Assembly: GCA_018894105.1 (NCBI GenBank)
Contig: CM032133.1
Coordinates: forward strand, 11,360,501-11,424,500
Source: Jacaranda mimosifolia
Lineage: Eukaryota; Streptophyta; Magnoliopsida; Lamiales; Bignoniaceae
Direction of reading: 5' to 3'
Length of the DNA: 64,000 bases
The notes under the pieces are model-generated. The model was not told the origin of the DNA, did not search any database, and saw only the letters and a list, made by a program, of their open reading frames with translations. Of this stretch, positions 20,334 through 31,292 are shown piece after piece (within the stretch, counting starts at the first letter, position 1; the number at the start of each line of letters is the position of its first letter). The position numbers were made by a program, and so were the translations under genes.

Positions 20334-21166
20334 GTGACACATGTAAATTAATATGCTAGATATTAATTTAAATTTTCTATTTATTTCTTGAAATTTATTA
20401 AAATTAATTTGAAAAGATAAGTAGTTAATTTTAATTAATGCTCTAGTATTTATTTTATGTCAAATCAAATATTGACAAGTGTGGAAGATAAAGTGTCTAT
20501 GTCTATGGACCAATCAAATAAAAGATATTTAACATTATCTCTTGATATTTGAGATTATCTTTTCATGTTTGATATTGTCAAATCAAAGATACTTGATATT
20601 ATCTTGTCGAAGAGATAATCATTAAAGAAATTCAAGTCAATTTGAAAGTCTCCCATCAAGCATCTATATAAAGTGGGGGTAATCAAAGCTCATTCCACAT
20701 ACAACATAAATCCTAACAAGTGAGAGAAACTTTGAAGGAGTCCCAGCAATTCTCTCAATCAAATTTGAGGAGATCCACGACATTCAATGTGTTCTTCGCA
20801 AAACTCATCATATTTTGGCATTTAATTCGAGATTAAGGCGCGGAGTCCTCGAATTGGCATTATTTAATTTAAATTAAATTCAAGTAGATCGACGACTTTC
20901 AAGGCATTCTTCATGAAGCTCATATATTTTGGCATTTGATTCGAGATTAAAGTGAGAAGCCCTCGAATTGGCATTATTTTCTTCATATCAAATTCAAGGA
21001 GATCCATGGCATTCTTCACAGAGCTCATTAAATTCAAGATTATATTTGGAATGGAAGAATTAGGGAATTAGACTAGAGATTGAATCCACAAAATTTCATT
21101 TTATTTGTATAGATTTTTCTTGTCTTGTAATTTTATTTATTGCAAATAAAGAAATTTGTGCGCACA
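20334..21166 (+). mobile_element. 5' LTR of another Ty3/gypsy-like element (start approximate)
   Basis: The end is clear: ...GTGCGCACA at 21166, followed by a primer-type site. A TATA box (CTATATAAAG) lies at about 20662-20671 on the plus strand. The transcribed part (about 20758-21030) contains two and a half copies of a roughly 118-bp tandem repeat marked by CTCGAATTGGCATTATT near 20849 and 20962. The start is placed at the TG near 20334 only as a guess; no partner LTR is in the window. Confidence 0.5.
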
Positions 21167-21172
21167 AATTTT

Positions 21173-21190
21173 TGGCACACCTAGTGGGAT
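21173..21190 (+). promoter_or_regulatory. Primer-binding site after the LTR
   Basis: TGGCACACCTAGTGGGAT begins seven bases after the LTR CA end. Sites of the type TGGCACGCCCAGTGGGA are common in plant LTR elements. Confidence 0.55.
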
Positions 21191-21236
21191 CATCTCTACC
21201 TCTCATCTCTTTCCTTTATAAAAATTGAAGTATCAA

Positions 21237-21359
21237 ATGGCTTCCTATAAGATTGCAAAACTAAAAATTACTATCTCAAATTCCTCAAGCACTAGAGAAA
21301 AAGATGTTGGCGTCATCACAAGAAGTGTGTCCAAGAAATTTCTATCATCATCGGCGTGA
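21237..21359 (+). pseudogene. Truncated gag start of the LTR element
   Basis: A 40-codon frame starts with ATG 47 bases after the primer site: MASYKIAKLK..., rich in Ser and Lys, with VITRSVSKKF near its end, then TGA. The position right after an LTR and primer site is where gag begins, and Ser/Lys-rich starts with a TRS motif are common there. No capsid domain follows, because the sequence changes near 21365. Function cannot be shown. Confidence 0.4.
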
Positions 21360-21364
21360 AAGAT

Positions 21365-21786
21365 GAAGATCGAATAAGATCCAATAATAAACCAGAAAGT
21401 GCAATAAAATAACTAATCAACTCCATCTTAAAAGGATCTTCATCATGCCAAAGTAAGGATTAAATGGCAGAAACCATACGTTGATGAAAGGATTCAATAG
21501 AATCTCCAAGATCATTCCAAAGACGCCTCTTGTGGAATATCTACAATCACCAATGGTATGGACTATTTGATCCCCTTCCTTTGCTCTAAAAATTGGCCAA
21601 TTTGGACCACCAATACATCTCTGGAACAACAAGCTACAAACCAAAAATCAGCCAAAAACTTAGGTTCTAGATCTTCCAAAAGATCAATTGATTTCAACCT
21701 CAAATGGTTCACCAAGGTTCTTCTAAGTCCCCCAAGTGTTGGACCTCTAATGATAAAGTTCACACACCTTTGGATAGCATTCAATA
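21365..21786 (-). other. Unassigned segment with interrupted minus-strand frames
   Basis: Minus-strand frames read, for example, CRYSTRRRLWNDLGDSIESF (with one frame change near 21540), faintly like the zinc-binding tail of a non-LTR retrotransposon RT. The key Cys/His spacing is not convincing. The segment is cut at 21787 by the copia LTR. Treat it as unidentified transposon-like sequence. Confidence 0.25.
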
Positions 21787-22608
21787 TGTTGGAATAGTAC
21801 CCCATAGCCAATGAGATTGGCATGTAAACTATTTCACTTGTGATACAATCTTGATTAAATAATATTCACTTTGAATGGCCATCTTCATCTTATACTTGAT
21901 TTACTTCACTAGCATTTGGTTGAAGCCCTTAGATCACACAAGACTATGGTCAGTACACTTGGTGATGATCATCAAATAAGTCTTACACAATCGTGATCTT
22001 AAATATCCCAAGTCATAGAATCTTATGAGACAGAGCATCTAAAATTTGGATAGACTTGCACTGACAATGCATAAATCTAAAGGTTGGATATTGCTTCATT
22101 TCATGAGCAAGCCATATGAGAAATGGGTGCATGTTAGTAGGTGCTCGTTAGAGAACAAGTTGACTAGAGGCCTACATGGAGAATCCACTAGATAGCTATA
22201 GTGGCAAGTCGGTAGTTGCAAGTTCTTTTACTTACGCTAGTGCATATAATTAGTCCTTTGACTTGAGGATCCATGGTAACCTTGTGTTTAGATCCTTATG
22301 CTTTGACTCATCTTTTGAGTTGAGGTTGGGTATAAGCTACTTAGACATGGAGGTTTGTGAGATCCAAGATGGGATCCGTCTCCTCATCATTATGAAGAGC
22401 GAGTGCATCCCTATGTATTCTATAATGATCGATTCCAAGGAGTCCTTGCGCAAGGCAGTATGACAATTTGGAAAAAAAGTTTTTCAAAGATGAGGTCATG
22501 AACAGGAACAAACATTGGGAATAGAAACATAGTATTGAGGCTATTAGGGAGTCGGCAAATATCTTGCCCTAAGCCTCTTTCGGGAGATAAGAGGTGGAAG
22601 AATCGTAT
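21787..22608 (+). mobile_element. Copia-family LTR, first part (outer LTR, interrupted)
   Basis: Begins TGTTGGAATAGTACCCC, the start shared by all LTRs of the 2.2-kb copia family in this window. It covers roughly the first 820 bases of the LTR and stops at CGTAT, where a second LTR of the same family is inserted. The rest of this LTR resumes at 24683. No matching target duplication was found for the outer LTR. Confidence 0.75.
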
Positions 22609-24677
22609 TATTGTAATAGTGCCCCGCAGCCAATAAGATTGGCATGTAAACTATTTCACTGGTGATACAATCTTGATTGAATGATATTCTTTATAAATGG
22701 TCATCTTCATTTTATGCTTACATTTCTTCACTGGCATTTGGTTGAAGCCCTTAGATCACACAAGACTACAGGACTTGGTCACACACTAGGTGTTGATCAT
22801 GGAATAAGTCTTACACGGTCGTGATCTTAATATCCTAAGTTATAGAATCTTATGAGATAGGGCATCTAAGATTCAGATAGACTTACACAACGATGTACAA
22901 TCCAAGGGTTGGATGTTGCTCCGTTCCATGAGGAAACCACAAGAGATATGGGTGCATGTTAGTGGGTGCTTATTAGAGAACATGGCACTAGAGGCCCGCT
23001 CGGAGAATCCACTAGGTAGCCGTAGTGGCAACTCGGTAGTGGCAAGTTCTCTAGCTTACGCTAGTACATATAATTAGTCCTTTGACTTGAGTGCATCTCT
23101 TATGTGTTATATAATGATCAATTCCAAGGAGTCCTTGGCCAAGGCAGTATGATAATTTAGAAAAGGATTTTTTCAAAGATGAGATCATAAATTGGAATCG
23201 AACATTGAGAATAGATGCATAGTATCGAGGCTATTAGGGAGCCGACAAATACCTTGCCTAGGCCTTTTTCATAGAGATAGGAGAAAGAGGGACTGTATTT
23301 TCATGGTACATTTAGAGCTAGAATGGTTCACCAAAAGCATTCATTTGGCCAATTATTAGGCTCCATGGGCTTGAGGTTGGATATTGACCATGGGGATTGG
23401 TACTTTTCAATTAATAAAGATTAATTGAATTGAGTCGATTAGTTTAAAGAAGTTTAAACTAATGTGAATATTTGATATTCAAAAGTGATCACAAGAGTTG
23501 TAAGCCCACATCCAATGAACTGTAGAACCTAATGGTTCACACACAAAGTCAATTGAAAGTCTAACTTGATGAAGGGAATTTTCTATGTCTTAGAAAAATT
23601 CCTAGTGACCAAAAATTGAGGGTTATGGTTGATGCAATTTTTAGTCATTTTGGCTTGATCAATTTAATTGTTAAATTGATCTAATTAATTTAAGGAGTTA
23701 AATTAAGACCAATTAAATTAAGTGTTAATTTAATTTGGTGCCACATTACTATCAATTGGTGAAGTTAAAGAGTTAAGTTAACAATAACTAGCTTAAAGAG
23801 TTAAGCTAATTAACTTAAGAGTTAAGTCAAAGGTTAATTAATTAAATTAAAGTGTTTAATTTAATTAAAATGAAGAATCAATTTTGGAGCAAAAGTTCAA
23901 ATGAAATGTTCATTTGGTGTGGAGTTAGAATTTATTTGGATGACATTTAATGAGATGAAATGAAGATTCCAAATGAAATTCAAATTCACAAGAAATTCAC
24001 ATGCAAGCACCCCCTCCTTGAGGAAGGTGTTAACATCACACCATCCTCAGACTATATATAGATATAGAGGGGGGTGGCCAACACATGCATTTAGCAAGCA
24101 TTAAGATCTAATTGTTAGATCTAAATTTTCCTCCAATTTTGTGATTCTCTCATGAGTTGAGGCTTCACACCTTCTTCACCTCCCTTCCTCACTTTTCGGC
24201 CTTCATCAACCTCTTGATTTCTTCTTAGTTTTTCCAGCTGAACTAGGAAGAAAAGGATTGTCCATTGGTGTGTGGACTTTCACATTAGAGGCAAGATGTT
24301 TGGATTGCTTGTTTTTGGTGATCCTCTGTTCTAGAAGTGACTTTCTAGACTTTGTTTGCTGACTTTACGGAATTATTTGGAGCTTATTTTTTTACTGGAC
24401 ATTCTCCAAGGAGTTGGAGAAAATTTGGTCCAGATTTGGCTCAAATTGGAGGTGATTTGCCTGGCCAAAAGTTGATCACACCTTGCTGCGCCAGAAGCAG
24501 TCTGCCTTGGGGAAAGGAAATACATCTTCAAGTTTTGGTTGGATTTTGCTTGAGAGGTAATTATGTGACCTTGAGCCATTTTATAGGCATGAATTAGATC
24601 CTTGTGGAGGTGTAATTCAAGTTAGATTTCAGTTTTTGAATGTTTTAAATTGGATCCTTGGCTTACACCGTCTTTTA
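22609..24677 (+). mobile_element. Copia-family LTR inserted into a sister LTR (solo LTR)
   Basis: Starts TATTGTAATAGTGCCCC (terminal TG mutated to TA) and ends CACCGTCTTTTA (CA mutated to TA). Flanking 5-mers are CGTAT (22604-22608) and AGTAT (24678-24682), 4 of 5 identical, and the interrupted LTR continues on both sides. It is a complete LTR of about 2.07 kb with the TATA box near 24052 (CTATATATAG). Its final 400 bases match the solo LTR at 31293-33518 better than the LTR at 27151-29409, pointing to two subfamilies. Confidence 0.75.
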
Positions 24678-24682
24678 AGTAT

Positions 24683-26082
24683 TTGCATGGTAAACGTAGA
24701 GTTAGAATGGTTCTCCAAAAGCATTCATTTTGGACAACTATTTGGGCTCCATGGGCTTGATGTTAGACATCGACCATGAAGATTGGGTACTCTTTAATTA
24801 ATGAGATTAATTGAATTGAGTCATTAGTTTAAAGGAGTTTAAACTAATGTAATATTCTACAAATCACAAGAGTTGTGAGCCCATGTCCAATGAATGGTGG
24901 AACCCAATGGTCACACACAAAAGCCAATTGCAAATCCTACTTGATGAAGGGGAATTTCCTAAGCGTTAGAAATTCCTACATGACCGATTTTTGGAGGGAG
25001 ACGATTAACTAAATTGTTGGTCATTTTAGCTTTATCAATTTAATTGTTAAATTGATCTAAATAATTTAAAGCGTTAAATTAGACCAATTATATTAGAGAG
25101 TTAATTTAATTGGTGCCACATGACTATCAATTGGTCAAGTTAATTGAAGAAGTTAAGTTAACAATAACTAGCTTAAAGAGTTAAGTTAATTGACTTAAGA
25201 GTTAAGTTAAAGGTTAATTAATTAAATTAAAGTGCTTAATTTAATTAAAATGAAGAATCAATTTTGGAGAGAAAATTCAAATGAAATGTTCATTTGGTGT
25301 GAATTAGAATTTATTTGGATGATATTTCATTAGATGAAATGAAGGTTCCCAATGAAATTCAAGTTTACATTTAATTCACATGCAACTTGCTCGCAAGTTA
25401 GCAAGCAAGTGGCACGAACCTTGAAGAAGGTGTGATGACACCTAAGAATCACACATTTCCTCCATCTATATTTAGATATAGAGGGTGGGGTGGCCAAGCA
25501 TCTTTTACACACTCAAGCATTTATTTGTTAGATTCTCCCTTTTCCTCCAATTTTGCATGTGTTGAAGCTTCACATTTTCTTCATCTCCTACCTCCAAAGT
25601 CAGCCTTCATCCTCTCTAATCTCTTCTTTGTTCTCCAAATAACATGGAAGAGACTTGGATTGTGCATTGGTGTGTGGATCTTATCATTAGATGCAAAACA
25701 ATTCGATTGCTAGCCTTTTGGGGAGATCCTTTGTTTGGGTAGAAACTTGGAAGCGTTACTGAAGTTCCTTCCGGAGTTTTGATTTGGCTGATTTTTCTAC
25801 TATAGATCCATCAAGGTGTTGGTGATTTTTAGTTCAAATTTCAGCTGATTCTAACGAGATTTGGTTGGGCAAAAGTTGTCGTGAACCTGCTGCGGCACTG
25901 GGAGATAGATTCAAGGTGTTGAAGTCTTCTTCCTTGTTTCCTTGGATTTTTAGCAATTTAAGGTATTCCTCTTACCAAATCCTAATTTAAGGCATGTTTA
26001 GATCCTTGGTTTCATGTATAGCCTAGTTATTTTGGCGTTTTTATGCTTTGATAATTGTATCCTAGTGCTACACTTGACTTCA
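24683..26082 (+). mobile_element. Copia-family LTR, second part (outer LTR resumes)
   Basis: Continues from LTR position about 825 to the LTR end (...CTACACTTGACTTCA at 26082), with the TATA region near 25470. Together with 21787-22608 it makes one full LTR of the same subfamily as 27151-29409. The bases after 26082 are not a primer site. Confidence 0.7.
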
Positions 26083-27150
26083 AGTCAACCTCACTTTAGC
26101 TAGATAAGAGAGGTCGATTTACGATAGAAGTGTTGTTTTTGGAGAGAGAGGGAGGAGAGGACTTTTAGTGTGATTATTCAACTCATGAATTATATCACAC
26201 TTTTAGGAGGAAAAATGAGAATTCTAATTACTTCCTTAGGTGGCCAGCCACATGGCCTTATATAGAGGTGAGAGAGATGCTAGCTAGCATCACATCTCCT
26301 ATACTAGTTGGCCAACTTGCATGTACATTTGAATTTCATTTCCATTTGCATTAGAATTTCATTTGCATTTGTATTTCATTTCTCCAAATGAAAATGCCAC
26401 CTTGTAAATTCAAATAGACTCTTCCATTTGGTTTTCCTCCAAAATGCATATCCTCCAATTAACTAAATTAACTTTTTAATTTAATTAATTTGACTTAACT
26501 CCTAAGGTCAATTAACTTAACACTTTAAGTCAATTAGTGTTAACTTAACCCCTTAAGTTAGCCTGACTAATTAATTATCATATGGCACCAATTAAATTAA
26601 CTCCTTAATTTAATTGATCTAATTTAACTCCTTAAATTATTTTGATTAATTTAATACTTAAATTTTTTAAGCCAAATGACTAACTAAATTAGTCAAAACT
26701 GTCTCCCTCAAAAAACACCCAAAGTGAATTTTCTAACTCCTTAGAAAATCCCTCCTATCAAATGAGAGCTTCCTTAGACTTTTGTGTGTGACCCATTAGA
26801 TTCATCCATTCATTGGACATGGACTCACAATTCATTGTGATATTTTGAATATTGAAATATTCATATTAGTTTAAACTCTTTTAAACTAATAACTCTTTCA
26901 AATAATCCCTATTAATTTAAGAGTACCCAATCTCCATAGTCGATGTCTAGCTTCAAACCAATGGAGCCCAACTAATTGGATGGATGAATTCTTTCTTGAT
27001 GAACCATTATAGCTTACGCTTATGCAAATATGGTCCTTCCATCTCCTATCTCCCGAAAGAGGCATAGAGCAAGATATTTGTTGGCTCCCTAATAACCTCA
27101 ATTACTATGTCCCTATATCCAATGTTTGATTCCCCTTTATGACGTCAACT
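26083..27150 (-). mobile_element. Copia-family LTR fragment on the minus strand
   Basis: Reverse-complement match to the LTR interior, from about LTR position 725 (at 27150) to about 1500 (near 26090), including the TTAAGTTAA-rich part and a TATA region near 26262. Both LTR ends are missing. It is cut by the plus-strand LTR at 27151. Confidence 0.7.
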
Positions 27151-29409
27151 TGTTGGAATCGTGCCCCTACAAGCCAATTAGATTGGCATGTAAACTATTT
27201 CACTTGTGATACAGTCTTAATTGAATGATATTCTTTAAATGGCCATCTTCATCTTATGCTTATATTTATTTCATTGACATTTGATTCAAGCCCTTAGATC
27301 GCAGAAGACTATAGGACTTGGTCATGCACTGGGTGGTGATCATGAAATAAGTCTTACACGGTCGTGATCTTAAATCTTCCAAGTTGTAGGATCTTATGAG
27401 ACAGGGCATCTAAGATCCGAATAGACTTGCACTAACGATGCATAAATCCAAGGGTTGGATATTGCTCCGTTTCATGAGAAAAGCTATATGAGATATAGGT
27501 GCATATTAATGGTTGCTTGTTAGAGAACAAGTTCACTGAAGGCCTGTCTAGAGAATCCACTGGATAGCCAAAGAGGTAAGTTGGTGGTGGCAAGTTCTCC
27601 AACTTGCACTAGTCATATAATTAGTCCTTTGACCTAAAGATTCATGGTAACCTTGTGTTTAGGTCCTCATGCTTTGACTCTTCCTTGACCACCTAGTGGG
27701 TCTTTCAGATGGAGGTTGAGTATGAGCTACGTAAACATGGAGGTTTGTGAGATCCAAGAAGAGATCTGATTCCTTGTCATTGTGAAAGGCGGGTACATGT
27801 CATATGTATTCTATAATGATTGATTCTAAGAAATTCTTGTGCAAGATAGTATGACAATTTGAAAAAGGAATTTTCCAAAGATGAGGTCATAAAGAAGAAT
27901 CAAACATCAGGAATAGAAACATAGAATCAAGGCTATTAGGGAGCCGACAAATATCTTGTCCTAGGCCTCTTTTAAAAGGTAGGAGACAAAAGGACTGTAT
28001 TTGCGTGGTATACGTAGAGCTAGAATGGTTCTCTAAAAACATTCATTTCGGCCAATTAGTTGGGCTTCATGGGCTTGAGGTTGGACATCAACCATGGAGA
28101 TTGCATACTCTTCAATTAATGGAGATTAATTAAATTGAGTAATTAGTTTAAATCAGTTTAAACTAATGTGAATATTTGATATTCTATAAGTTACAAAGAG
28201 TTGTGAGCCCATGTCCAATGAATGGTAGAACCGAATGGGTCACACACAAAAGTCAATTGCAAATTCTACTTGATGAAGGGGTATTTTCTAAGAGTTAGAA
28301 AGATTCCTTGATGACCAATTTTGGAGGTAGATGGTTGATGCAATTTGTAGTCATTTTAGCTTGATCAATTTAATTGTTAAATTGATCTAATTAATTTAAA
28401 GAGTTAAATTAAGACCAATTAATTAAGGAGTTAATTGTTTTGTGCCACGTGATTATCAATTGGTCAAGTTAACTTAAGGAGTCAAGTTAATAATAAATTG
28501 CTTAAAGAGTTAAGCAAATTGACTTAAGAGTTAAGTCAAAGGTTAATTAATTAAATTAAACAATTTAATTAAAATGAGGAATTAATTTTGGAGGGAAAAT
28601 TCAAATGAAGAATTCATTTGGTGTGGCATTAGAATTTATTTGAATGACATCTCATGAGATGAAATGAAGATTTCAAATGAAATTTAGATGCACATAAAAT
28701 TCACACGCTTGCCAACTTGCAAGCTAAATGGCGCCAACTTGAGGAAGGTGTGATGCCACCTTGGCATCACACCATCCTCCCTCTATATATAGATATAGAG
28801 TGTGAAGGGGGAGACCACTTGGTGCGATACACAAACAATCTATATCTAAGATTAAATTCTCTCATTTCCAATTTTTCAAGTGTTGCCTCATGTGTTGAAA
28901 CTTCACTTTTCTTCATCTCCTACCTCCAAATCAAACCTTCATCCTTGCATTTCTTCTCTTTGTTCTCCAGTTGACATTGAGAAGAAATGGATTGTGCATT
29001 GGTGTGTGGATCTTATCATTAGAGGAAGACAATTGGATTGCTAGCCTTTGGAGATCCTCTGTTTAGGCAGTCACTTGGAGGCATTGCTAGAGTGCCTTCT
29101 CATTTTCTATTTTGGTTAATTTTTCTATTGTAGATCTATCAAAATGTTGGAGTTCTCCAATCCAAATTTCAGCTGGAGGAAAAATCGTTTGGTTGGGCAA
29201 AAGTTGCTCTGAAACTGCTGTGCCGCTGGGAGACAGTTTTCAAGGAGTTGAGATCTTTTTCCAAGTTTCTTTCATTTTGCAAACTCAGGGTAATCCTTAT
29301 TCCAAATCTAAATCTATGGCATGTTTAGATCCTTGGCTTCATGTGTAGCCTAATTAATTTGGCATTTTTATGCTTCGATAATTGGATCCTAGCGCTACAT
29401 GTGACTTCA
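27151..29409 (+). mobile_element. 5' LTR of a Ty1/copia element (2.26 kb)
   Basis: Starts TGTTGGAATCGTGCCCC and ends CATGTGACTTCA, followed at once by a Met-tRNA-type primer site. A TATA box, CTATATATAG, lies at 28783-28792. Just upstream is a perfect palindrome with 12-bp arms (28747-28773). The U3 part from about 28360 to 28570 is a dense run of TTAAGTTAA/TTAATTTAA motifs. The family assignment to copia comes from 45005, where the same LTR start directly follows a copia RNase H and pol end. Confidence 0.85.
28747..28773. promoter_or_regulatory. Palindrome upstream of the copia LTR TATA box
   Basis: GGTGTGATGCCA, a 3-base loop, then TGGCATCACACC: a perfect 12-bp inverted repeat about 10 bases before the TATA box. 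The LTR fragment at 45851-47363 keeps the same arms with a different loop (46491-46517); other copies keep decayed versions. It may bind a regulatory protein or form a cruciform; role unknown. Confidence 0.6.
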
Positions 29410-29411
29410 AG

Positions 29412-29424
29412 AAGTATCAGAGCC
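29412..29424 (+). promoter_or_regulatory. Primer-binding site of the copia element
   Basis: AAGTATCAGAGCC, two bases after the LTR CA end. It matches TGGTATCAGAGCC, complementary to initiator-Met tRNA, apart from the first two bases. Confidence 0.75.
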
Positions 29425-31292
29425 TAATTCATGCTATGATTTGTATTTTTGATTGATTGATTCATGTGATGGATTGATCAAAATCTCCAAATACTTGATC
29501 CAAGCTATGAATTGGAGTGTCTGGTTGATGTTGTATGTGGCTCCTTGCTTGATGAATTGAAAGCATGCTAATATATGTTTTAAGTGTTAATTCATATGAT
29601 TAGTATGTTTTAATTCATAGTTTCTAATGTTGAATTTCGATTTGGCATTAGTTGATGTTATATGTTGATATAGCATGTTAAATTTGGCCTAAAGATATTT
29701 TGGTCATTTTTTGATCTAGTATGATTGGAGTTTATTGGAGATTTTTGAAGAATATGATTCTTACTTAAATTTGTTTTTGGAAGCATGATTGGATATTTGA
29801 AATTTCATTTTTCAAAGATGTTTTAGATCTGAAATTTCATCTATATTGTGTGATTTAATGTTTAGGAGGTGTCCTAATTTTTTTGGTACACAAAAGTAGA
29901 GCGTAAAATCACTTGACTTGGTCTAGACTCCAAAACAGAGGCTGCTGCCAGCCACTGCTAAGTGCTGACCAGGCAGCAGGCATGCCAGTAGCCCGATTGT
30001 GCGCCCAAGTAGGGCCAACAACAATTGTTTTCAGTTAAGGCAAGTTTTGAGCGTTGATTTAGTTCTTTTAGTGACCAAAAGTGCTTTCTATCACACGTAA
30101 TAAATGCACAAGTATTGTGCAAGTTCTCAAAACTACGTGTGACATTTTTTATTACATGGCGCATGCGCTATCTATCCAGCGACCAGGTTGGGCCAACAAT
30201 GGCTGTTTTGAGTTAAGGCAAGTCTTGAGTGTTGCTTTAGTTCTTTTAGTGACCAAAAGTGTTCTCTATCACATAAATAGATGCACAAGTATTATGCAAG
30301 TTCTCAAAACTGTGTGTGAAATTTTTGATTGCATGGCGCACGTGCTGCCTGACCAGCACCCAGGTTGGGTCGGCAGTAGCTGTTTTGAGAGGAGATGAGT
30401 TTTGAGTGTTATTTTTGGCTCCTTTAGTGACCAAAAGTATTTTATTTCATACATAATAGATGCACAAGTGTTACGCAAGTTCTCAAAATTATGTTTGACA
30501 TTTTTTATTGCTTTTAAAAACTTGTTAAAGTTAATCTTCAATACTGATGCATAATTATTATGCTTGATCTTGCTTGGCCAATTAATTGTTTATAAGATAA
30601 GCATTTAATTGTTGGAATTGAATGTCAATTCTTGATTTATTTATTATTCATTTAATTGTTAAATGGATGATGAATGAATGGGGATGATCATGAGCCTTTA
30701 ATATTGATTTTATTAGTTTCACGTTGTTGAAAAGGGTTGTATTAAATTGGAGTTTGCATGCCTTTTAATTTCTATCTTGTAAATGTTATGAGAGTAGAGT
30801 CACTTGGAGTGAGGATTTCTTTCTCATGTAAATGTTACAAGGAGCAAAGAAGACCATTGAAGGCATGAAGACCCATGAATGTATGGGGATACACTCATGT
30901 AATAGCTAGATTTAATCAACCTACTTAAAATCAACTAAGTGGTGCTCCTATGGCTCTAAATGCACCACTTGGTTAAGGCTCATGGTCATCCCACCTTAGG
31001 AGCATGCTAGGCACATTTACTTATTTATGCCTTCCATATCTTATTAATGTATGAGATGTATGGTTATGATATAGAAAATCTAAATAAGAAGATAAAATTG
31101 ATGAGGTCTTTGCAAGCAAGAAAAGCCTTCACTTAGAATATCTAAGTGCTTTCAAATATTAAGTCAAAATGAATATAAATTAAAATGAGTTTTAATTAAT
31201 CCATGCCTTCTACCAATAGTATGTGGCAGGACGACACTACCACATTTGTGTGATGTATCACGAGTTGTGAGTCACACTTATAGTGGAAAGCT
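29425..31292 (+). other. Copia leader, first part, non-coding
   Basis: Sequence between the primer site and the minus-strand solo LTR. It holds three 178-bp tandem repeats (29965-30512, listed separately) and otherwise AT-rich DNA with no recognisable gene. The leader continues at 33519-33641 and from 37312 after two inserted LTRs, so the original leader was roughly 2.3 kb, unusually long. Confidence 0.6.
29965..30512 (+). repeat. Three tandem repeats of 178 bp in the copia leader
   Basis: The anchor GTGACCAAAAGT occurs near 30071, 30249 and 30427, each 178 bases apart. Shared blocks include GATGCACAAGTATT, GCAAGTTCTCAAAACT and CATGGCGCA-GCGCT. The copies differ at roughly one base in eight by eye. 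Several frames stay open through the repeats because the unit is repeated, not because of a gene. Confidence 0.85.

Noticed and set aside
21365..21786. LINE ORF2 tail with zinc-binding RT motif
   Set aside because: Only a short CRYSTRRRLWNDL-like stretch supports it and the Cys/His spacing does not hold, so it is left unassigned.
29958..30541. Several 60-105-codon frames on both strands in the copia leader
   Set aside because: They repeat the same peptide every 178 bp in step with the tandem repeat and have no family features.
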